NCBI GenBank assembly: GCA_047445235.1
Contig: JBLGEO010000051.1
Span: forward strand, 1 to 31,692
Reading direction: 5' to 3'
Length of the DNA: 31,692 nucleotides
Source of the DNA: JBDSRX01 sp047445235
GTDB lineage: Bacteria; Patescibacteriota; Dojkabacteria; J137
The notes below the pieces were generated by a model. The model was not told the DNA's origin, did no database searches, and worked only from the letters and a program-made list of their open reading frames with translations. Numbering within the stretch: the first letter of the stretch is position 1; each line of letters starts with the position of its first letter. The position numbers and the translations under genes were made by a program. This document shows, piece by piece, positions 1-8,202 of this stretch.

Positions 1-1
1 C

Positions 2-235
2 TTTAAATCTTATCCTGGTGAATACGAATTCAAAGGTGTTATAAAATACATTGTAGGTTCTTATTTCTTTATCTTTTTAGAAAACAATGAAGAGATAAAA
101 GCTGGAGATGATGCAGCAGATTATAAATTTGTCAGATTTGATAAAATAGTAGCAGAAGAATTAGGATTTACTGTAGTTAAAACTAAAATTCTTAAAGATA
201 TTCAAGAATATATTAAAACAAATATATTAAAATAA
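2..235 (+). CDS. Nudix hydrolase, C-terminal part (truncated by window start)
   Basis: An open frame runs from base 2 to a TAA at 233-235 (77 residues), so only the C-terminal part of a protein is present. It carries a segment reading KAGDDAADYKFVRFDK, which matches the region after the catalytic box in Nudix hydrolases (typically AGDDA-x-x-x-x-W/F-F). The Nudix box itself (GX5EX7REUXEEXGU) would lie upstream and is not visible. Nudix enzymes cleave nucleoside diphosphates linked to another group. Next to GDP-L-fucose synthase, a nucleotide-sugar or nucleotide clean-up role is possible but is inference. The next gene starts four bases after the stop, so the two are probably co-transcribed. 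Confidence 0.6.
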   Translation, partial: FKSYPGEYEFKGVIKYIVGSYFFIFLENNEEIKAGDDAADYKFVRFDKIVAEELGFTVVKTKILKDIQEYIKTNILK

Positions 236-239
236 TAAT

Positions 240-1184
240 ATGGAGAAAGATTCTAAAATTTATGTAAGCGGTCACTCTGGTTTAGTAGGTTCTGCCTTAA
301 TGAGAGCTCTACAGGTACAAGGTTATACAAATATCATTACAGCTTCACATGATGAATTAGATCTTATTGATCCAAAAGCCGTTGATGAATTCTTCTCAAA
401 AAATCAGCCTGAGTATGTTTTCCATGTTGCAGCAAGAGTTGGTGGAATTATTGGAAATAAGACTTACCCAGCAGACTTTATGTACGACAATACTATGATT
501 AATACGAACGTAATCTATTGTGCTCACAAATATAAAGTAACTAAACTTCTGAACTTTGGGAGTATTTGTATTTATCCAGTAGCTGCAGAAATTCCTGTTA
601 GAGAAGACTCATTGCTGACTGGCCCATTAGAATATACAAATGAAGGATATGCTTTAAGCAAAATAAATTCTCTAATGTTTGCAAAAAAATATAAGGAACA
701 GTATGGAGATAACTTTATAAATGTTATGCCTGCAAATATCTATGGTATTAATGATAACTTTCATAATCAAAATGCTCATGTTATACCAATGCTTTTAAGA
801 AGGTTTATAGAAACTAAAGAAAGAGGAGACAAAGAGGTTGTGGTTTGGGGTACAGGAAAGCCTACTAGAGATTTTATATTCTCAGACGATGTAGCAGATG
901 CTTTGGTATTTCTAATGAATACATACAATGATTTAGAGCATATTAATATTGGGCCCGGAGAAGAGACATCAATTGAGCAATTGGCAAATATGATTAAAGG
1001 TATTGTTGGATACGAAGGTGAGCTAAAGTTTGACACAACAAAACCAGACGGCACTCCAAGAAGATATTTGGATGTATCTAAAGTAAATGGTTTGGGATGG
1101 AAGACTAAGACACCTCTTAAAGAAGGTTTAGAATTGGTGTATAATTGGTTTATACAAAATCGAGACAAGATAAGAGAAGTATAG
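240..1184 (+). CDS. fcl: GDP-L-fucose synthase
   Basis: This 314-residue protein is the usual length for GDP-4-keto-6-deoxy-D-mannose 3,5-epimerase/4-reductase (WcaG/Fcl), the last step in making GDP-L-fucose. It is a cytosolic short-chain dehydrogenase-type enzyme. Visible motifs are the NADP-binding GHSGLVG at residues 11-17, GSICIYP at 107-113 with the catalytic Ser and Cys kept (the second Ser of the common GSSCIYP is Ile), the YALSK Tyr137/Lys141 pair, and His180 at the position of the family's catalytic His. The LLTGPLE-x-TNE segment is typical of Fcl. The start ATG follows an AT-rich stretch without a Shine-Dalgarno. It heads the glycan operon, so GDP-fucose or a related 6-deoxyhexose probably enters the exported polymer. 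No gmd (GDP-mannose dehydratase) is seen in the window. Confidence 0.93.
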   Translation: MEKDSKIYVSGHSGLVGSALMRALQVQGYTNIITASHDELDLIDPKAVDEFFSKNQPEYVFHVAARVGGIIGNKTYPADFMYDNTMINTNVIYCAHKYKVTKLLNFGSICIYPVAAEIPVREDSLLTGPLEYTNEGYALSKINSLMFAKKYKEQYGDNFINVMPANIYGINDNFHNQNAHVIPMLLRRFIETKERGDKEVVVWGTGKPTRDFIFSDDVADALVFLMNTYNDLEHINIGPGEETSIEQLANMIKGIVGYEGELKFDTTKPDGTPRRYLDVSKVNGLGWKTKTPLKEGLELVYNWFIQNRDKIREV

Positions 1185-1237
1185 GCTGCTCGCACTGCAA
1201 CTAAGCTTTACCACAAAGAAATTTTCACACAACATCT

Positions 1238-2281
1238 ATGCATAAATCACGAAACGCATTTTTGGATATAACAAGAGGGATGCTGATAGTCTTAGTAGTC
1301 GTTGATCATTTGTTTCAATACAACTTAAAAAACTACGCCCAAGACCCTCTGTTTAATATTATAGTCTCCTTCTACATGCCTCTATTCATGATTATAAGCG
1401 GTTACATAGCTTTCATTACTCTCAGGAATGATTCGTATTTCGAAAAGATTAAAAAGAAATTCCTAAGCCTTATTGTTCCTTTTTTAGCATGGGGGTTTCT
1501 AGTTGGTTATCTTGTTGACTATAGTATCCATCAAATATCTTTTGGAGATTATGCACAGCTTTTATTCCAAAGACCCGATGCTGGTTTATGGTTTTTATGG
1601 GTACTTTTCCTCTGCTACCTTGTTTATTATTCTGCAAATTCTTTAAGTAAAGTTCAAAAGCTTATTCCAAGCCTACTAGCAGAAAAGATTCTCGTTTTGA
1701 TCGTGGTGATAATATTGTTTATACCAACAAACTACTCATATGGTTTTAATTTACTTAGACTTCATTTACCGTACTTCTATACAGGAATTCTTGTGGCTAG
1801 GAATTATGATTTTGCTAAGAGGATTTTGAATAGGATTAAAGAAATAATATTTATAGCTTTCCCAGTACTTCTTATCCCTTTTAATAGAGATTCAGATCCA
1901 GGCTTTATAGTTAAAATATTTAGTAGACTTGGTGAGTTTATTTGGATTCCAGAAACAATTTATAAATACCTAGTTGCTTACACAGGCTCTATCTTCTTTG
2001 TTTTATTAGTTAAAAGACTTAACAACAAGTTCTTTAAGGGTATCTTTGAATATTTAGGGAAAAACTCAATAGATATTTACGCTATTCATTTAAACTTTAT
2101 TATTTTCCTACCACTAGGAGGTTTATTGTCTACAGGTGTACCTATTGTTAACTATTTAGTTATCTTTACTACTGCAATTATTATTGTAGCTTGTTGCCTA
2201 TTTATTTCAAATTTTGTTATAAAGCAGAGTGAGCTTGGTTCTAGAATCTTTCTGGGAAGAAGCTTGAACAAAATTAACTAA
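1238..2281 (+). CDS. Membrane O-acyltransferase (acyltransferase family 3)
   Basis: This 347-residue polytopic membrane protein begins with the family-3 acyltransferase signature: Asp10, Arg13-Gly14 and His24 spaced as D-x2-RG-x9-H in the first membrane segment. About ten hydrophobic segments follow, as in OafA/fucose-4-O-acetylase-like proteins. These enzymes move acyl groups, usually acetyl, onto surface sugars across the inner membrane. The gene lies 53 bases after fcl and five bases before a second acyltransferase, so O-acetylation of the glycan made by this operon is a reasonable inference. The exact acceptor cannot be read from sequence. Some enzymes of this fold modify peptidoglycan or lipids instead. 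Confidence 0.85.
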   Translation: MHKSRNAFLDITRGMLIVLVVVDHLFQYNLKNYAQDPLFNIIVSFYMPLFMIISGYIAFITLRNDSYFEKIKKKFLSLIVPFLAWGFLVGYLVDYSIHQISFGDYAQLLFQRPDAGLWFLWVLFLCYLVYYSANSLSKVQKLIPSLLAEKILVLIVVIILFIPTNYSYGFNLLRLHLPYFYTGILVARNYDFAKRILNRIKEIIFIAFPVLLIPFNRDSDPGFIVKIFSRLGEFIWIPETIYKYLVAYTGSIFFVLLVKRLNNKFFKGIFEYLGKNSIDIYAIHLNFIIFLPLGGLLSTGVPIVNYLVIFTTAIIIVACCLFISNFVIKQSELGSRIFLGRSLNKIN

Positions 2282-2286
2282 ATAAT

Positions 2287-3279
2287 ATGAGGCAAAAGTG
2301 GATCGACATTCTCAGAGGCATAGGGATTTTCTGCGTACTTTTGGCACATAGCAGTTTGGGCATTTTAGATTTTCACATAGCCTCCTTTTTTATTCCAATC
2401 TTCTTTTTTATTTCAGGCTATCTTTTTAAAGAGAATAAATATTCAAATTTTTGGGAAATTCTAAAGAAAAAAAGTAAAACTATCTTGTTACCCTACTTTT
2501 TAATTTCACTGACTCTACTAATTATTTATGTCTTATTCAATAAAGTTGATATAGATTTTTTCTTTACTCAGCTTTTTGGCATTTTGTACTCTAGATTTGA
2601 GTTTATTCATGGTGATAGCAATTCCTTAAATGCCATTTTCAATCCACAGTTATGGTTTCTAACTGCACTTTTTGTATGTGAGATTCTCTACTACCTAATA
2701 ACAAAGACCAAGAGGTTGGTATTTATTTTTGTAATAATGTTTGCTGTTATCGGTATATTGCTAAATACCTTCCTTCCTTTTTACCTTCCATGGAGTATTG
2801 ATATTGCTTTAATATGTTTACCATTTTTTTATCTTGGTAAGTTCTTACAGAGTTGTGTGATTGAAGATAAATTTAAACTAATCTTTCTAACAGTCTTTCT
2901 TGTTTTTAACTTAATTCTTGCATATCTAAATGGGGTTCCAAATGTATCTGTTGGAGTCCTAGGTAACCCTATTTTATTCTACATAGCAGCTATATGCGGA
3001 ATTCTCTTTTACTTTATAGCCTCTCCATATCTTGAAAAACTACCAATAATATCAAGTTTCTTTATATATATTGGACTTAACTCTTTAACAATACTGGGCT
3101 TTCATATTTTTGCTTATTATATTATTAGAATAGTATTGAATAGAGTGCTTCCTTCTTTCGAACAATTAAATGGGCAGTTAATCCATGGACTTGTTTATAG
3201 CCTACTAGCAGTACTAATTCTGTGGTATCCTTTAAGGCTGATTAATAAGTATCTACCTAGTTTTACTGGAAAATCATAG
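2287..3279 (+). CDS. Second membrane O-acyltransferase (acyltransferase family 3)
   Basis: A 330-residue polytopic membrane protein with the same opening motif as its upstream neighbour: Asp7, Arg10-Gly11 and His21 in the first membrane helix. The ISGYLF segment that follows is also typical of family-3 acyltransferases. The two proteins are only distantly alike in the remainder, so they look like paralogues or separate acquisitions with different acceptor positions, not a fresh duplication. Five bases separate the two genes, which implies co-transcription. The ATG sits in TAATATG with no Shine-Dalgarno. The likely role is acyl decoration of the surface glycan from the outer face of the membrane; substrate unknown. 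Confidence 0.83.
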   Translation: MRQKWIDILRGIGIFCVLLAHSSLGILDFHIASFFIPIFFFISGYLFKENKYSNFWEILKKKSKTILLPYFLISLTLLIIYVLFNKVDIDFFFTQLFGILYSRFEFIHGDSNSLNAIFNPQLWFLTALFVCEILYYLITKTKRLVFIFVIMFAVIGILLNTFLPFYLPWSIDIALICLPFFYLGKFLQSCVIEDKFKLIFLTVFLVFNLILAYLNGVPNVSVGVLGNPILFYIAAICGILFYFIASPYLEKLPIISSFFIYIGLNSLTILGFHIFAYYIIRIVLNRVLPSFEQLNGQLIHGLVYSLLAVLILWYPLRLINKYLPSFTGKS

Positions 3280-3301
3280 ATATGTTGTCCAAGTAGCAAG
3301 T

Positions 3302-3330
3302 TTTACAAATAACTGATAGGATACTATAAT
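3302..3330 (+). promoter_or_regulatory. Strong sigma70-type promoter for wzm-wzt
   Basis: TTTACA (3302-3307, five of six consensus bases) and TATAAT (3325-3330, six of six) are separated by 17 bases. Transcription would begin near 3337, about 17 bases before the wzm ATG. It lies in the 74-base gap between the acyltransferase and wzm and would allow the exporter and downstream genes to be made independently of fcl. Confidence 0.7.
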
Positions 3331-3353
3331 TAAGTGGTTTTTAGCACAGATAA

Positions 3354-4205
3354 ATGAATAGCGGAGTAAAAATTTACACACCAGATGCTAAGCAAAAGAT
3401 AGGATTCTTCCAGACATGGGGAATAATGCTTAGAAACATTATTCAATCAAGAGATTTAATCTGGCAACTTTTCAAAAGGGATTTTCTTGCTACATACAAG
3501 AAATCTTATCTTGGAGTAGGTTGGGTTCTTGTTTCACCAATTATTGGAATTATTTCCTGGGTTCTATTAAATTCTGCCAACATTCTACAACCAGGAGATA
3601 CACCCATACCTTACTTACCATACGTATTAATCAGCTCTACAATCTGGGGTTTGTTTATGGGATTTTACGGCTCTGCTGCTGGAACACTCGGTGCTGGAGC
3701 AGGATTTATAATGCAGGTAAAATACCCTCATGAAGTACTCTTAGTTAAGCAAATTGCTCAACAGCTCGCCAACTTTTTAATTACCTTTGGAATTAATATT
3801 ATAGTTTTACTTCTTTTTGGAATTACTCCAGACTGGAAGATATTATTATTTCCAATATTAATGCTACCTATGTTGTTCTTGGGAGCTGGAATTGGGTTAA
3901 TTGTTAGTGTTATTTCAATTGTTGCAACAGATCTTACTAATTTTATTAACATTGGCTTAGGATTTGTATTCTATGTAACACCAATTGTTTACGCAGCTAC
4001 AAGACCTGAGGGACTATTTAGAACAATAGTTCAAATTAACCCATTAACTTATCTAGTTGGTGGAGTTAGAGATTTAATTGTAACTGGGACAATGGAATAT
4101 CCTGATAGATTTATTATATTTTCAATAGCATCGTTTATTTTCTTCTTATTGGCATGGAGGTTCTTCTTCGTATCAGAAGATAAAGTAATCGAGAAAATTT
4201 TCTAA
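3354..4205 (+). CDS. wzm: Polysaccharide ABC exporter, permease (Wzm type)
   Basis: This 283-residue protein is an ABC-2 family permease of the Wzm/TagG/KpsM group. It starts with an amphipathic cytosolic stretch containing the family's typical RDLIWQLFKRDF-like region (around residues 30-45), followed by about six membrane helices. It forms the channel through which lipid-linked O-antigen-like or teichoic-acid-like polymers cross the membrane. The ATPase gene follows after a single base, which supports a Wzm/Wzt pair. A strong promoter lies directly upstream. The protein is of normal length and no damage is visible. Specificity for the particular polymer cannot be judged from the permease. 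Confidence 0.9.
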   Translation: MNSGVKIYTPDAKQKIGFFQTWGIMLRNIIQSRDLIWQLFKRDFLATYKKSYLGVGWVLVSPIIGIISWVLLNSANILQPGDTPIPYLPYVLISSTIWGLFMGFYGSAAGTLGAGAGFIMQVKYPHEVLLVKQIAQQLANFLITFGINIIVLLLFGITPDWKILLFPILMLPMLFLGAGIGLIVSVISIVATDLTNFINIGLGFVFYVTPIVYAATRPEGLFRTIVQINPLTYLVGGVRDLIVTGTMEYPDRFIIFSIASFIFFLLAWRFFFVSEDKVIEKIF

Positions 4206-4206
4206 T

Positions 4207-5445
4207 ATGGAAGAGTATGTATTAAAAGTAGAGAATATCTATAAAAAATTTACAACTTCTTTAAAGAGAAGTATGTACTATGGCTCACAAGATGTTTTAA
4301 AAAATCTTGTTGGCATTAGTTACGATACTACAAACTTAAGGAAAGGAGAATTCTGGGCATTAGAAAACATAAACTTTGACCTTAAAAAAGGCGAGTCTAT
4401 GGGTATTATTGGCCAAAATGGTTCTGGAAAATCCACATTACTGAGACTTATTAATGGTATCTATCCTCCAAACAGAGGAAAGATTATGGTAAATGGAACT
4501 ATCGGAGCACTTATTGCTGTTGGAGCAGGTTTCCACCCGCATATGACGGGTAGGGAAAACATCTACTTAAACGGAACAATAATGGGAATGACCACTAAAG
4601 AAATTGAGGAAAAGTTTGACGATATTATAAGTTTTGCTGATATTGGAGATTTTATAGACGCACCAGTTGCAACCTACTCATCTGGGATGTCTATCAGACT
4701 AGGTTTTGCAATAGCAATTCATTCGGAACCAGAAATACTTCTAGCAGACGAAATTCTTGCAGTAGGAGACTTATCTTTTGCTTTAAAGTGCTATAGAAAG
4801 ATTGCAGAATATCGAAAAAATGGAGGCTCTATAGTTCTAGTTAGCCATAGTATGCAGCTTATTAGAAATACTTGCGATAAAGTAATATGGATAGACAAGG
4901 GAAAAGTAAAAGATTATGGAAATACTCAAAGCATTTGTGATGACTACGAGAAGTTTATGCTTCAAAAAGATGTTAAAGAAGGACAAGGTCTAGGTACAAT
5001 TGTGAATAACGATCCGACAGTTCATATCTCATCTGTTGAGTTTATGGATGGAGAGGGAAAGAAAAAGGTCTCCTTTGAGGTTGGTGAAGAATTCAGAGCT
5101 AGGATTCATTATAGTACATCGAGAAAGGTTAAAAACCCTATGTTTACAATAGGAATTCTAAATGCAGAAAGCATTTTAGTAATTGGAAACTACTCTAACT
5201 ACGATATGAGTAAACAACTAGAGAGCTTAGAAGGCGAGGGTCACATTGACTTTGAGGTAAAAAAACTTCTAATTAAACCAGGAAGTTATAATTGTACAGT
5301 CACATTAGCTGAAAATGATTTAGCTAATGTTCTAGATTGGCATGAGAAGAACTACATGTTCAATGTTGTAAGTAATGGAGACGTTGCTTATGGATTGCTT
5401 CAATTACCATCTGAATGGACTAACCACAATGAAGATTACAAATAA
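4207..5445 (+). CDS. wzt: Polysaccharide ABC exporter, ATPase with Wzt C-terminal domain
   Basis: A 412-residue ATPase of the Wzt/TagH group. Walker A GQNGSGKST is at 69-77, the ABC signature YSSGMS at 157-162 and Walker B ILLADE at 177-182; a switch His lies in LVSHSM near 215. Beyond about residue 250 is a roughly 150-residue extension that looks like the beta-sandwich Wzt C-terminal domain. In E. coli O8/O9a that domain binds the modified non-reducing end of the O-polysaccharide before export. Its presence predicts that this glycan is finished before export and carries a terminal cap. The three methyltransferases encoded just downstream are candidates for adding that cap (inference). The last 17 bases overlap the next gene. 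Confidence 0.92.
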   Translation: MEEYVLKVENIYKKFTTSLKRSMYYGSQDVLKNLVGISYDTTNLRKGEFWALENINFDLKKGESMGIIGQNGSGKSTLLRLINGIYPPNRGKIMVNGTIGALIAVGAGFHPHMTGRENIYLNGTIMGMTTKEIEEKFDDIISFADIGDFIDAPVATYSSGMSIRLGFAIAIHSEPEILLADEILAVGDLSFALKCYRKIAEYRKNGGSIVLVSHSMQLIRNTCDKVIWIDKGKVKDYGNTQSICDDYEKFMLQKDVKEGQGLGTIVNNDPTVHISSVEFMDGEGKKKVSFEVGEEFRARIHYSTSRKVKNPMFTIGILNAESILVIGNYSNYDMSKQLESLEGEGHIDFEVKKLLIKPGSYNCTVTLAENDLANVLDWHEKNYMFNVVSNGDVAYGLLQLPSEWTNHNEDYK

Positions 5446-6379
5446 CCTAGGCAAGGCCTTTATCAATTCATTAATCAGCTACCCCGAAGACTTAACTAAA
5501 GTCTTAAGGCACATCTTTTCGGATATTAAAAGTGAGACTACTATAAAGAAGCTACTTTCTGAACCCGAGTTTTTTAATAAATATGTTGATCTTCTAAGGC
5601 AAGATCATAGTATCCTAGATCATGAGATTAAGAGCCTAATAGATATAGAAGGTTATTTTATGAGAGTGATGGATAGTATAAAGTTATCCGATTTGGATCC
5701 AGCAAGACTAAATAGTTTAATGGTTCTCTCTAAATATAAATTTAATCACGTTAGCTTTTCTCAATCTGGCGAAGATCTTATTGTAGAGTATCTTTTTAAA
5801 TCCTTAGGTGTCGAGTATCCAACTTATATAGATATTGGTGCATACGACCCGTATGTTTTTAGTAATACTGCTTTGTTTTATATGAATGGCTCTAGAGGTG
5901 TAAACATTGACCCAAACCCAGAAGCTATAGATAGATTCAACAAAGAACGTCCAGATGATAAAAATTTAAATCTAGGTATTGCTTCAGCTGAAGATGAGCT
6001 AGAATATTACAAACTAGATAGTCCTTCTCTTAATACTTTTTCTAAAAAGTCAGCTACTGAGTATGAAAAGCTTGGACATAAGATTTTAGAAAAACAGATA
6101 GTCAAAGTTGATACCTATGAGAGTATAGTAAAGAACTACTTTGATAAAAAGGCTCCTGACTTTATGAGTTTAGATGTTGAAGGCTTGGATGAAGAAATAT
6201 TGAGATCAATTGATTTTAAAAAGCATGCTCCTAAAGTAATTTGTGTTGAAACAATAACATACTCGAAAAAAGGTGATGGTGTTAAAGAAAAGGATTTAAT
6301 TAAATTTATTGAAGATCAAGGATACAGACTTCATGCAGATACAAACCTTAATTCGATTTTTATCAGAAAAGATATTTAA
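5429..6379 (+). CDS. FkbM-family SAM methyltransferase
   Basis: A 316-residue protein when started at the ATG at 5429 (MKITNNLG). A longer start at 5375 is possible but would overlap wzt by 71 bases instead of 17. The C-terminal two thirds match FkbM-type methyltransferases (Methyltransf_21): FSQSGEDLIVEYLF around 110-123, the SAM-binding YIDIGAYDPYVFSNT around 133-147, and the LDVEGLDEEIL motif near the end of the core. Such enzymes O-methylate sugars and other small molecules in the cytosol. The first hundred residues are helical and not recognised. Following wzt so closely, the enzyme is a candidate for methyl-capping the exported chain, by analogy with other Wzt systems; this is inference. 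Confidence 0.85.
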   Translation: MKITNNLGKAFINSLISYPEDLTKVLRHIFSDIKSETTIKKLLSEPEFFNKYVDLLRQDHSILDHEIKSLIDIEGYFMRVMDSIKLSDLDPARLNSLMVLSKYKFNHVSFSQSGEDLIVEYLFKSLGVEYPTYIDIGAYDPYVFSNTALFYMNGSRGVNIDPNPEAIDRFNKERPDDKNLNLGIASAEDELEYYKLDSPSLNTFSKKSATEYEKLGHKILEKQIVKVDTYESIVKNYFDKKAPDFMSLDVEGLDEEILRSIDFKKHAPKVICVETITYSKKGDGVKEKDLIKFIEDQGYRLHADTNLNSIFIRKDI

Positions 6380-6399
6380 TAACTATTAATAATATAAAC

Positions 6400-7164
6400 A
6401 TGATTAGAAGAAAACTAAAAACTTTAGCTAAAATGATTTTAAGACCTGAGAGTCTACCTTTACCATTCTATGAAGTTGGAAGTAAAAACTACGAAACTAG
6501 AGAAGAGTGGTTAGAAAGAACTATAAAAACTATTCCAAACGGTCACAAAATTTTAGACGCAGGAGCAGGAGAGTTAAGATACAAAAAATATTGTACACAT
6601 TTAGATTATGTGAGTCAGGATTTTGCTCAATATGATGGATCTGGTGATGGAGTAGGGTTACAGACTCAAGCTTGGGATAATACAAAACTAGATATAATCT
6701 CAGACATTATTAATATTCCTGTTGAAGATAAAGTTTTTGACGCAATTATGTGTATCGAAGTTTTCGAACATATCCCTGAACCTGCGCTAGCAGTAAAAGA
6801 ATTCGCAAGAATTATTAAGCCTGGAGGAAAAGTAATTATCACTGCACCATTTTGTTCTTTAACCCATTTTGCTCCATATCATTTTGGAACTGGTTACTCA
6901 AAATACTGGTATCAAGAAATACTAGGTAAGTATGGATTTGAAATTAACGACGTTTCACACAATGGAGGTTACTTTGATTTCTTAGCTCAAGAATTAAGAA
7001 GAACAGAAAATATTGCAAAAATGTACTCCAATACCGACTTAGATAGAAAAGAACAAAAATTACTAAACGATAGTATTGGCCTAATGCAGAAATTAAAAGA
7101 TAAAGACACAGGATCACATGAGTTATTGACCTTCGGTTATCACATATTAGCTACTAAGAAATAA
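6400..7164 (+). CDS. Class I SAM-dependent methyltransferase (Methyltransf_11 type)
   Basis: This 254-residue cytosolic protein has a class I methyltransferase core: ILDAGAGELRYKKYC at about 51-65 (motif I), the acidic DIISDIINIPVED stretch around 98-110, FDAIMCIEVFEHIPEP at about 113-128, and the post-II KPGGKVIITAPF at about 140-151. The C-terminal part contains THFAPYHFGTGYSKYWYQEIL, a pattern common in sugar-associated methyltransferases. It lies between an FkbM methyltransferase (20-base gap) and a GT2 gene (5-base gap), so a glycan substrate is likely. The methylated position is unknown. Confidence 0.82.
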   Translation: MIRRKLKTLAKMILRPESLPLPFYEVGSKNYETREEWLERTIKTIPNGHKILDAGAGELRYKKYCTHLDYVSQDFAQYDGSGDGVGLQTQAWDNTKLDIISDIINIPVEDKVFDAIMCIEVFEHIPEPALAVKEFARIIKPGGKVIITAPFCSLTHFAPYHFGTGYSKYWYQEILGKYGFEINDVSHNGGYFDFLAQELRRTENIAKMYSNTDLDRKEQKLLNDSIGLMQKLKDKDTGSHELLTFGYHILATKK

Positions 7165-7169
7165 TTATC

Positions 7170-8201
7170 ATGAACACTGAAGTTAAACCAAGAGTATCGG
7201 TTTTAATGCCAGTTTATAACGCAGAAGAATTCCTAGAAGATTCTGCTGGTAGTATTTTGGCTCAGACTTTTACAGATTTTGAACTTCTTCTTCTTGATGA
7301 TGGATCTAAAGACAAAAGTCTTGAGATAGCAAAAAAACTTGCAGAAAAAGACTCAAGAGTTAGAGTTCTGCCTAATGAAGCTAACATGGGAATTGTAAAA
7401 ACATTGAATCGAGGTATTTCACTTGCAAGAGGTGAGTTCTTAGCAAGAATGGATTCCGATGACTTTTCGTTACCAGAAAGGTTTGCTGAACAAGTTAAAT
7501 ATTTAGATGAGCATCCTGATTATTCAGTGTGCGGATCTTGGGTAGTAACTTTTGGAAATCACAATGGTAATGTTTGGGAACTCCCTTCAGATCCAAATCT
7601 TGTAAAGGTAACGATGCTTTTTTATAGTGCTTTAACTCATCCTGCAATTATGATGAGGAAGAAGGTGATTTTTGAAGATTTAGCTTTAGAGTACGAAGGT
7701 TACCACGGAGAAGACTATATTCTAATGATGAAAGTTGCAAAGAGATCAAAACTATCGAATGTTCCTAAGGTATTATTTAAATATAGAACACATGATAATA
7801 GCCTTATGGTTATTAACGGCGTTGCTAACCAGGAAGTCGCTAATGGAGTTCGTATGGATCAATTAAAATCATTAGGAATTACACCAACAGAGGAAGAGTT
7901 TGAAATTCACAAAAAATTTGGACGATGGGGGTTTGAAGATTCAGCAAAGTTCTTAGAGGAGAGCAAAATATGGTTTAGAAAGATTATTGCTGCAAACAAA
8001 GAATCGAGTTACTACGACCAGGATACTTTAATTAAGTTTCTAAATACAAAACTTTTAGATGCTTATAAAGGTATTAAAGTTAAATACAGTAAAGGTATTA
8101 TTAAATTATTCTTCTGGGATTTATCTTCCGGACTTTCATTTTATGATAGACTTGGAATTACTCTAACATGGGTGTTTACATTTTTTAAGAAATTAATTTG
8201 A
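7170..8201 (+). CDS. GT2-family glycosyltransferase
   Basis: A 343-residue GT-A-fold glycosyltransferase of family 2. The N-terminal RVSVLMPVYNAEEFLEDSAGSIL (about 8-30), LLLDDGSKD near 41-48 and the DXD-type MDSDD at 94-98 are the nucleotide-sugar and metal-binding elements. The C-terminal half is less conserved and ends in one hydrophobic, basic stretch that could touch the membrane. It probably adds one sugar to the lipid-linked glycan on the cytosolic face. It ends in TGA, showing that UGA is a stop here, and is followed after one base by the next gene. Donor and acceptor cannot be inferred. Confidence 0.87.
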   Translation: MNTEVKPRVSVLMPVYNAEEFLEDSAGSILAQTFTDFELLLLDDGSKDKSLEIAKKLAEKDSRVRVLPNEANMGIVKTLNRGISLARGEFLARMDSDDFSLPERFAEQVKYLDEHPDYSVCGSWVVTFGNHNGNVWELPSDPNLVKVTMLFYSALTHPAIMMRKKVIFEDLALEYEGYHGEDYILMMKVAKRSKLSNVPKVLFKYRTHDNSLMVINGVANQEVANGVRMDQLKSLGITPTEEEFEIHKKFGRWGFEDSAKFLEESKIWFRKIIAANKESSYYDQDTLIKFLNTKLLDAYKGIKVKYSKGIIKLFFWDLSSGLSFYDRLGITLTWVFTFFKKLI

Positions 8202-8202
8202 T

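Noticed and set aside
5375..5428. Longer start for the first FkbM methyltransferase
   Set aside because: It would overlap wzt by 71 bases, and the extra 18 residues show no family resemblance. The ATG at 5429 gives a short overlap and was preferred.
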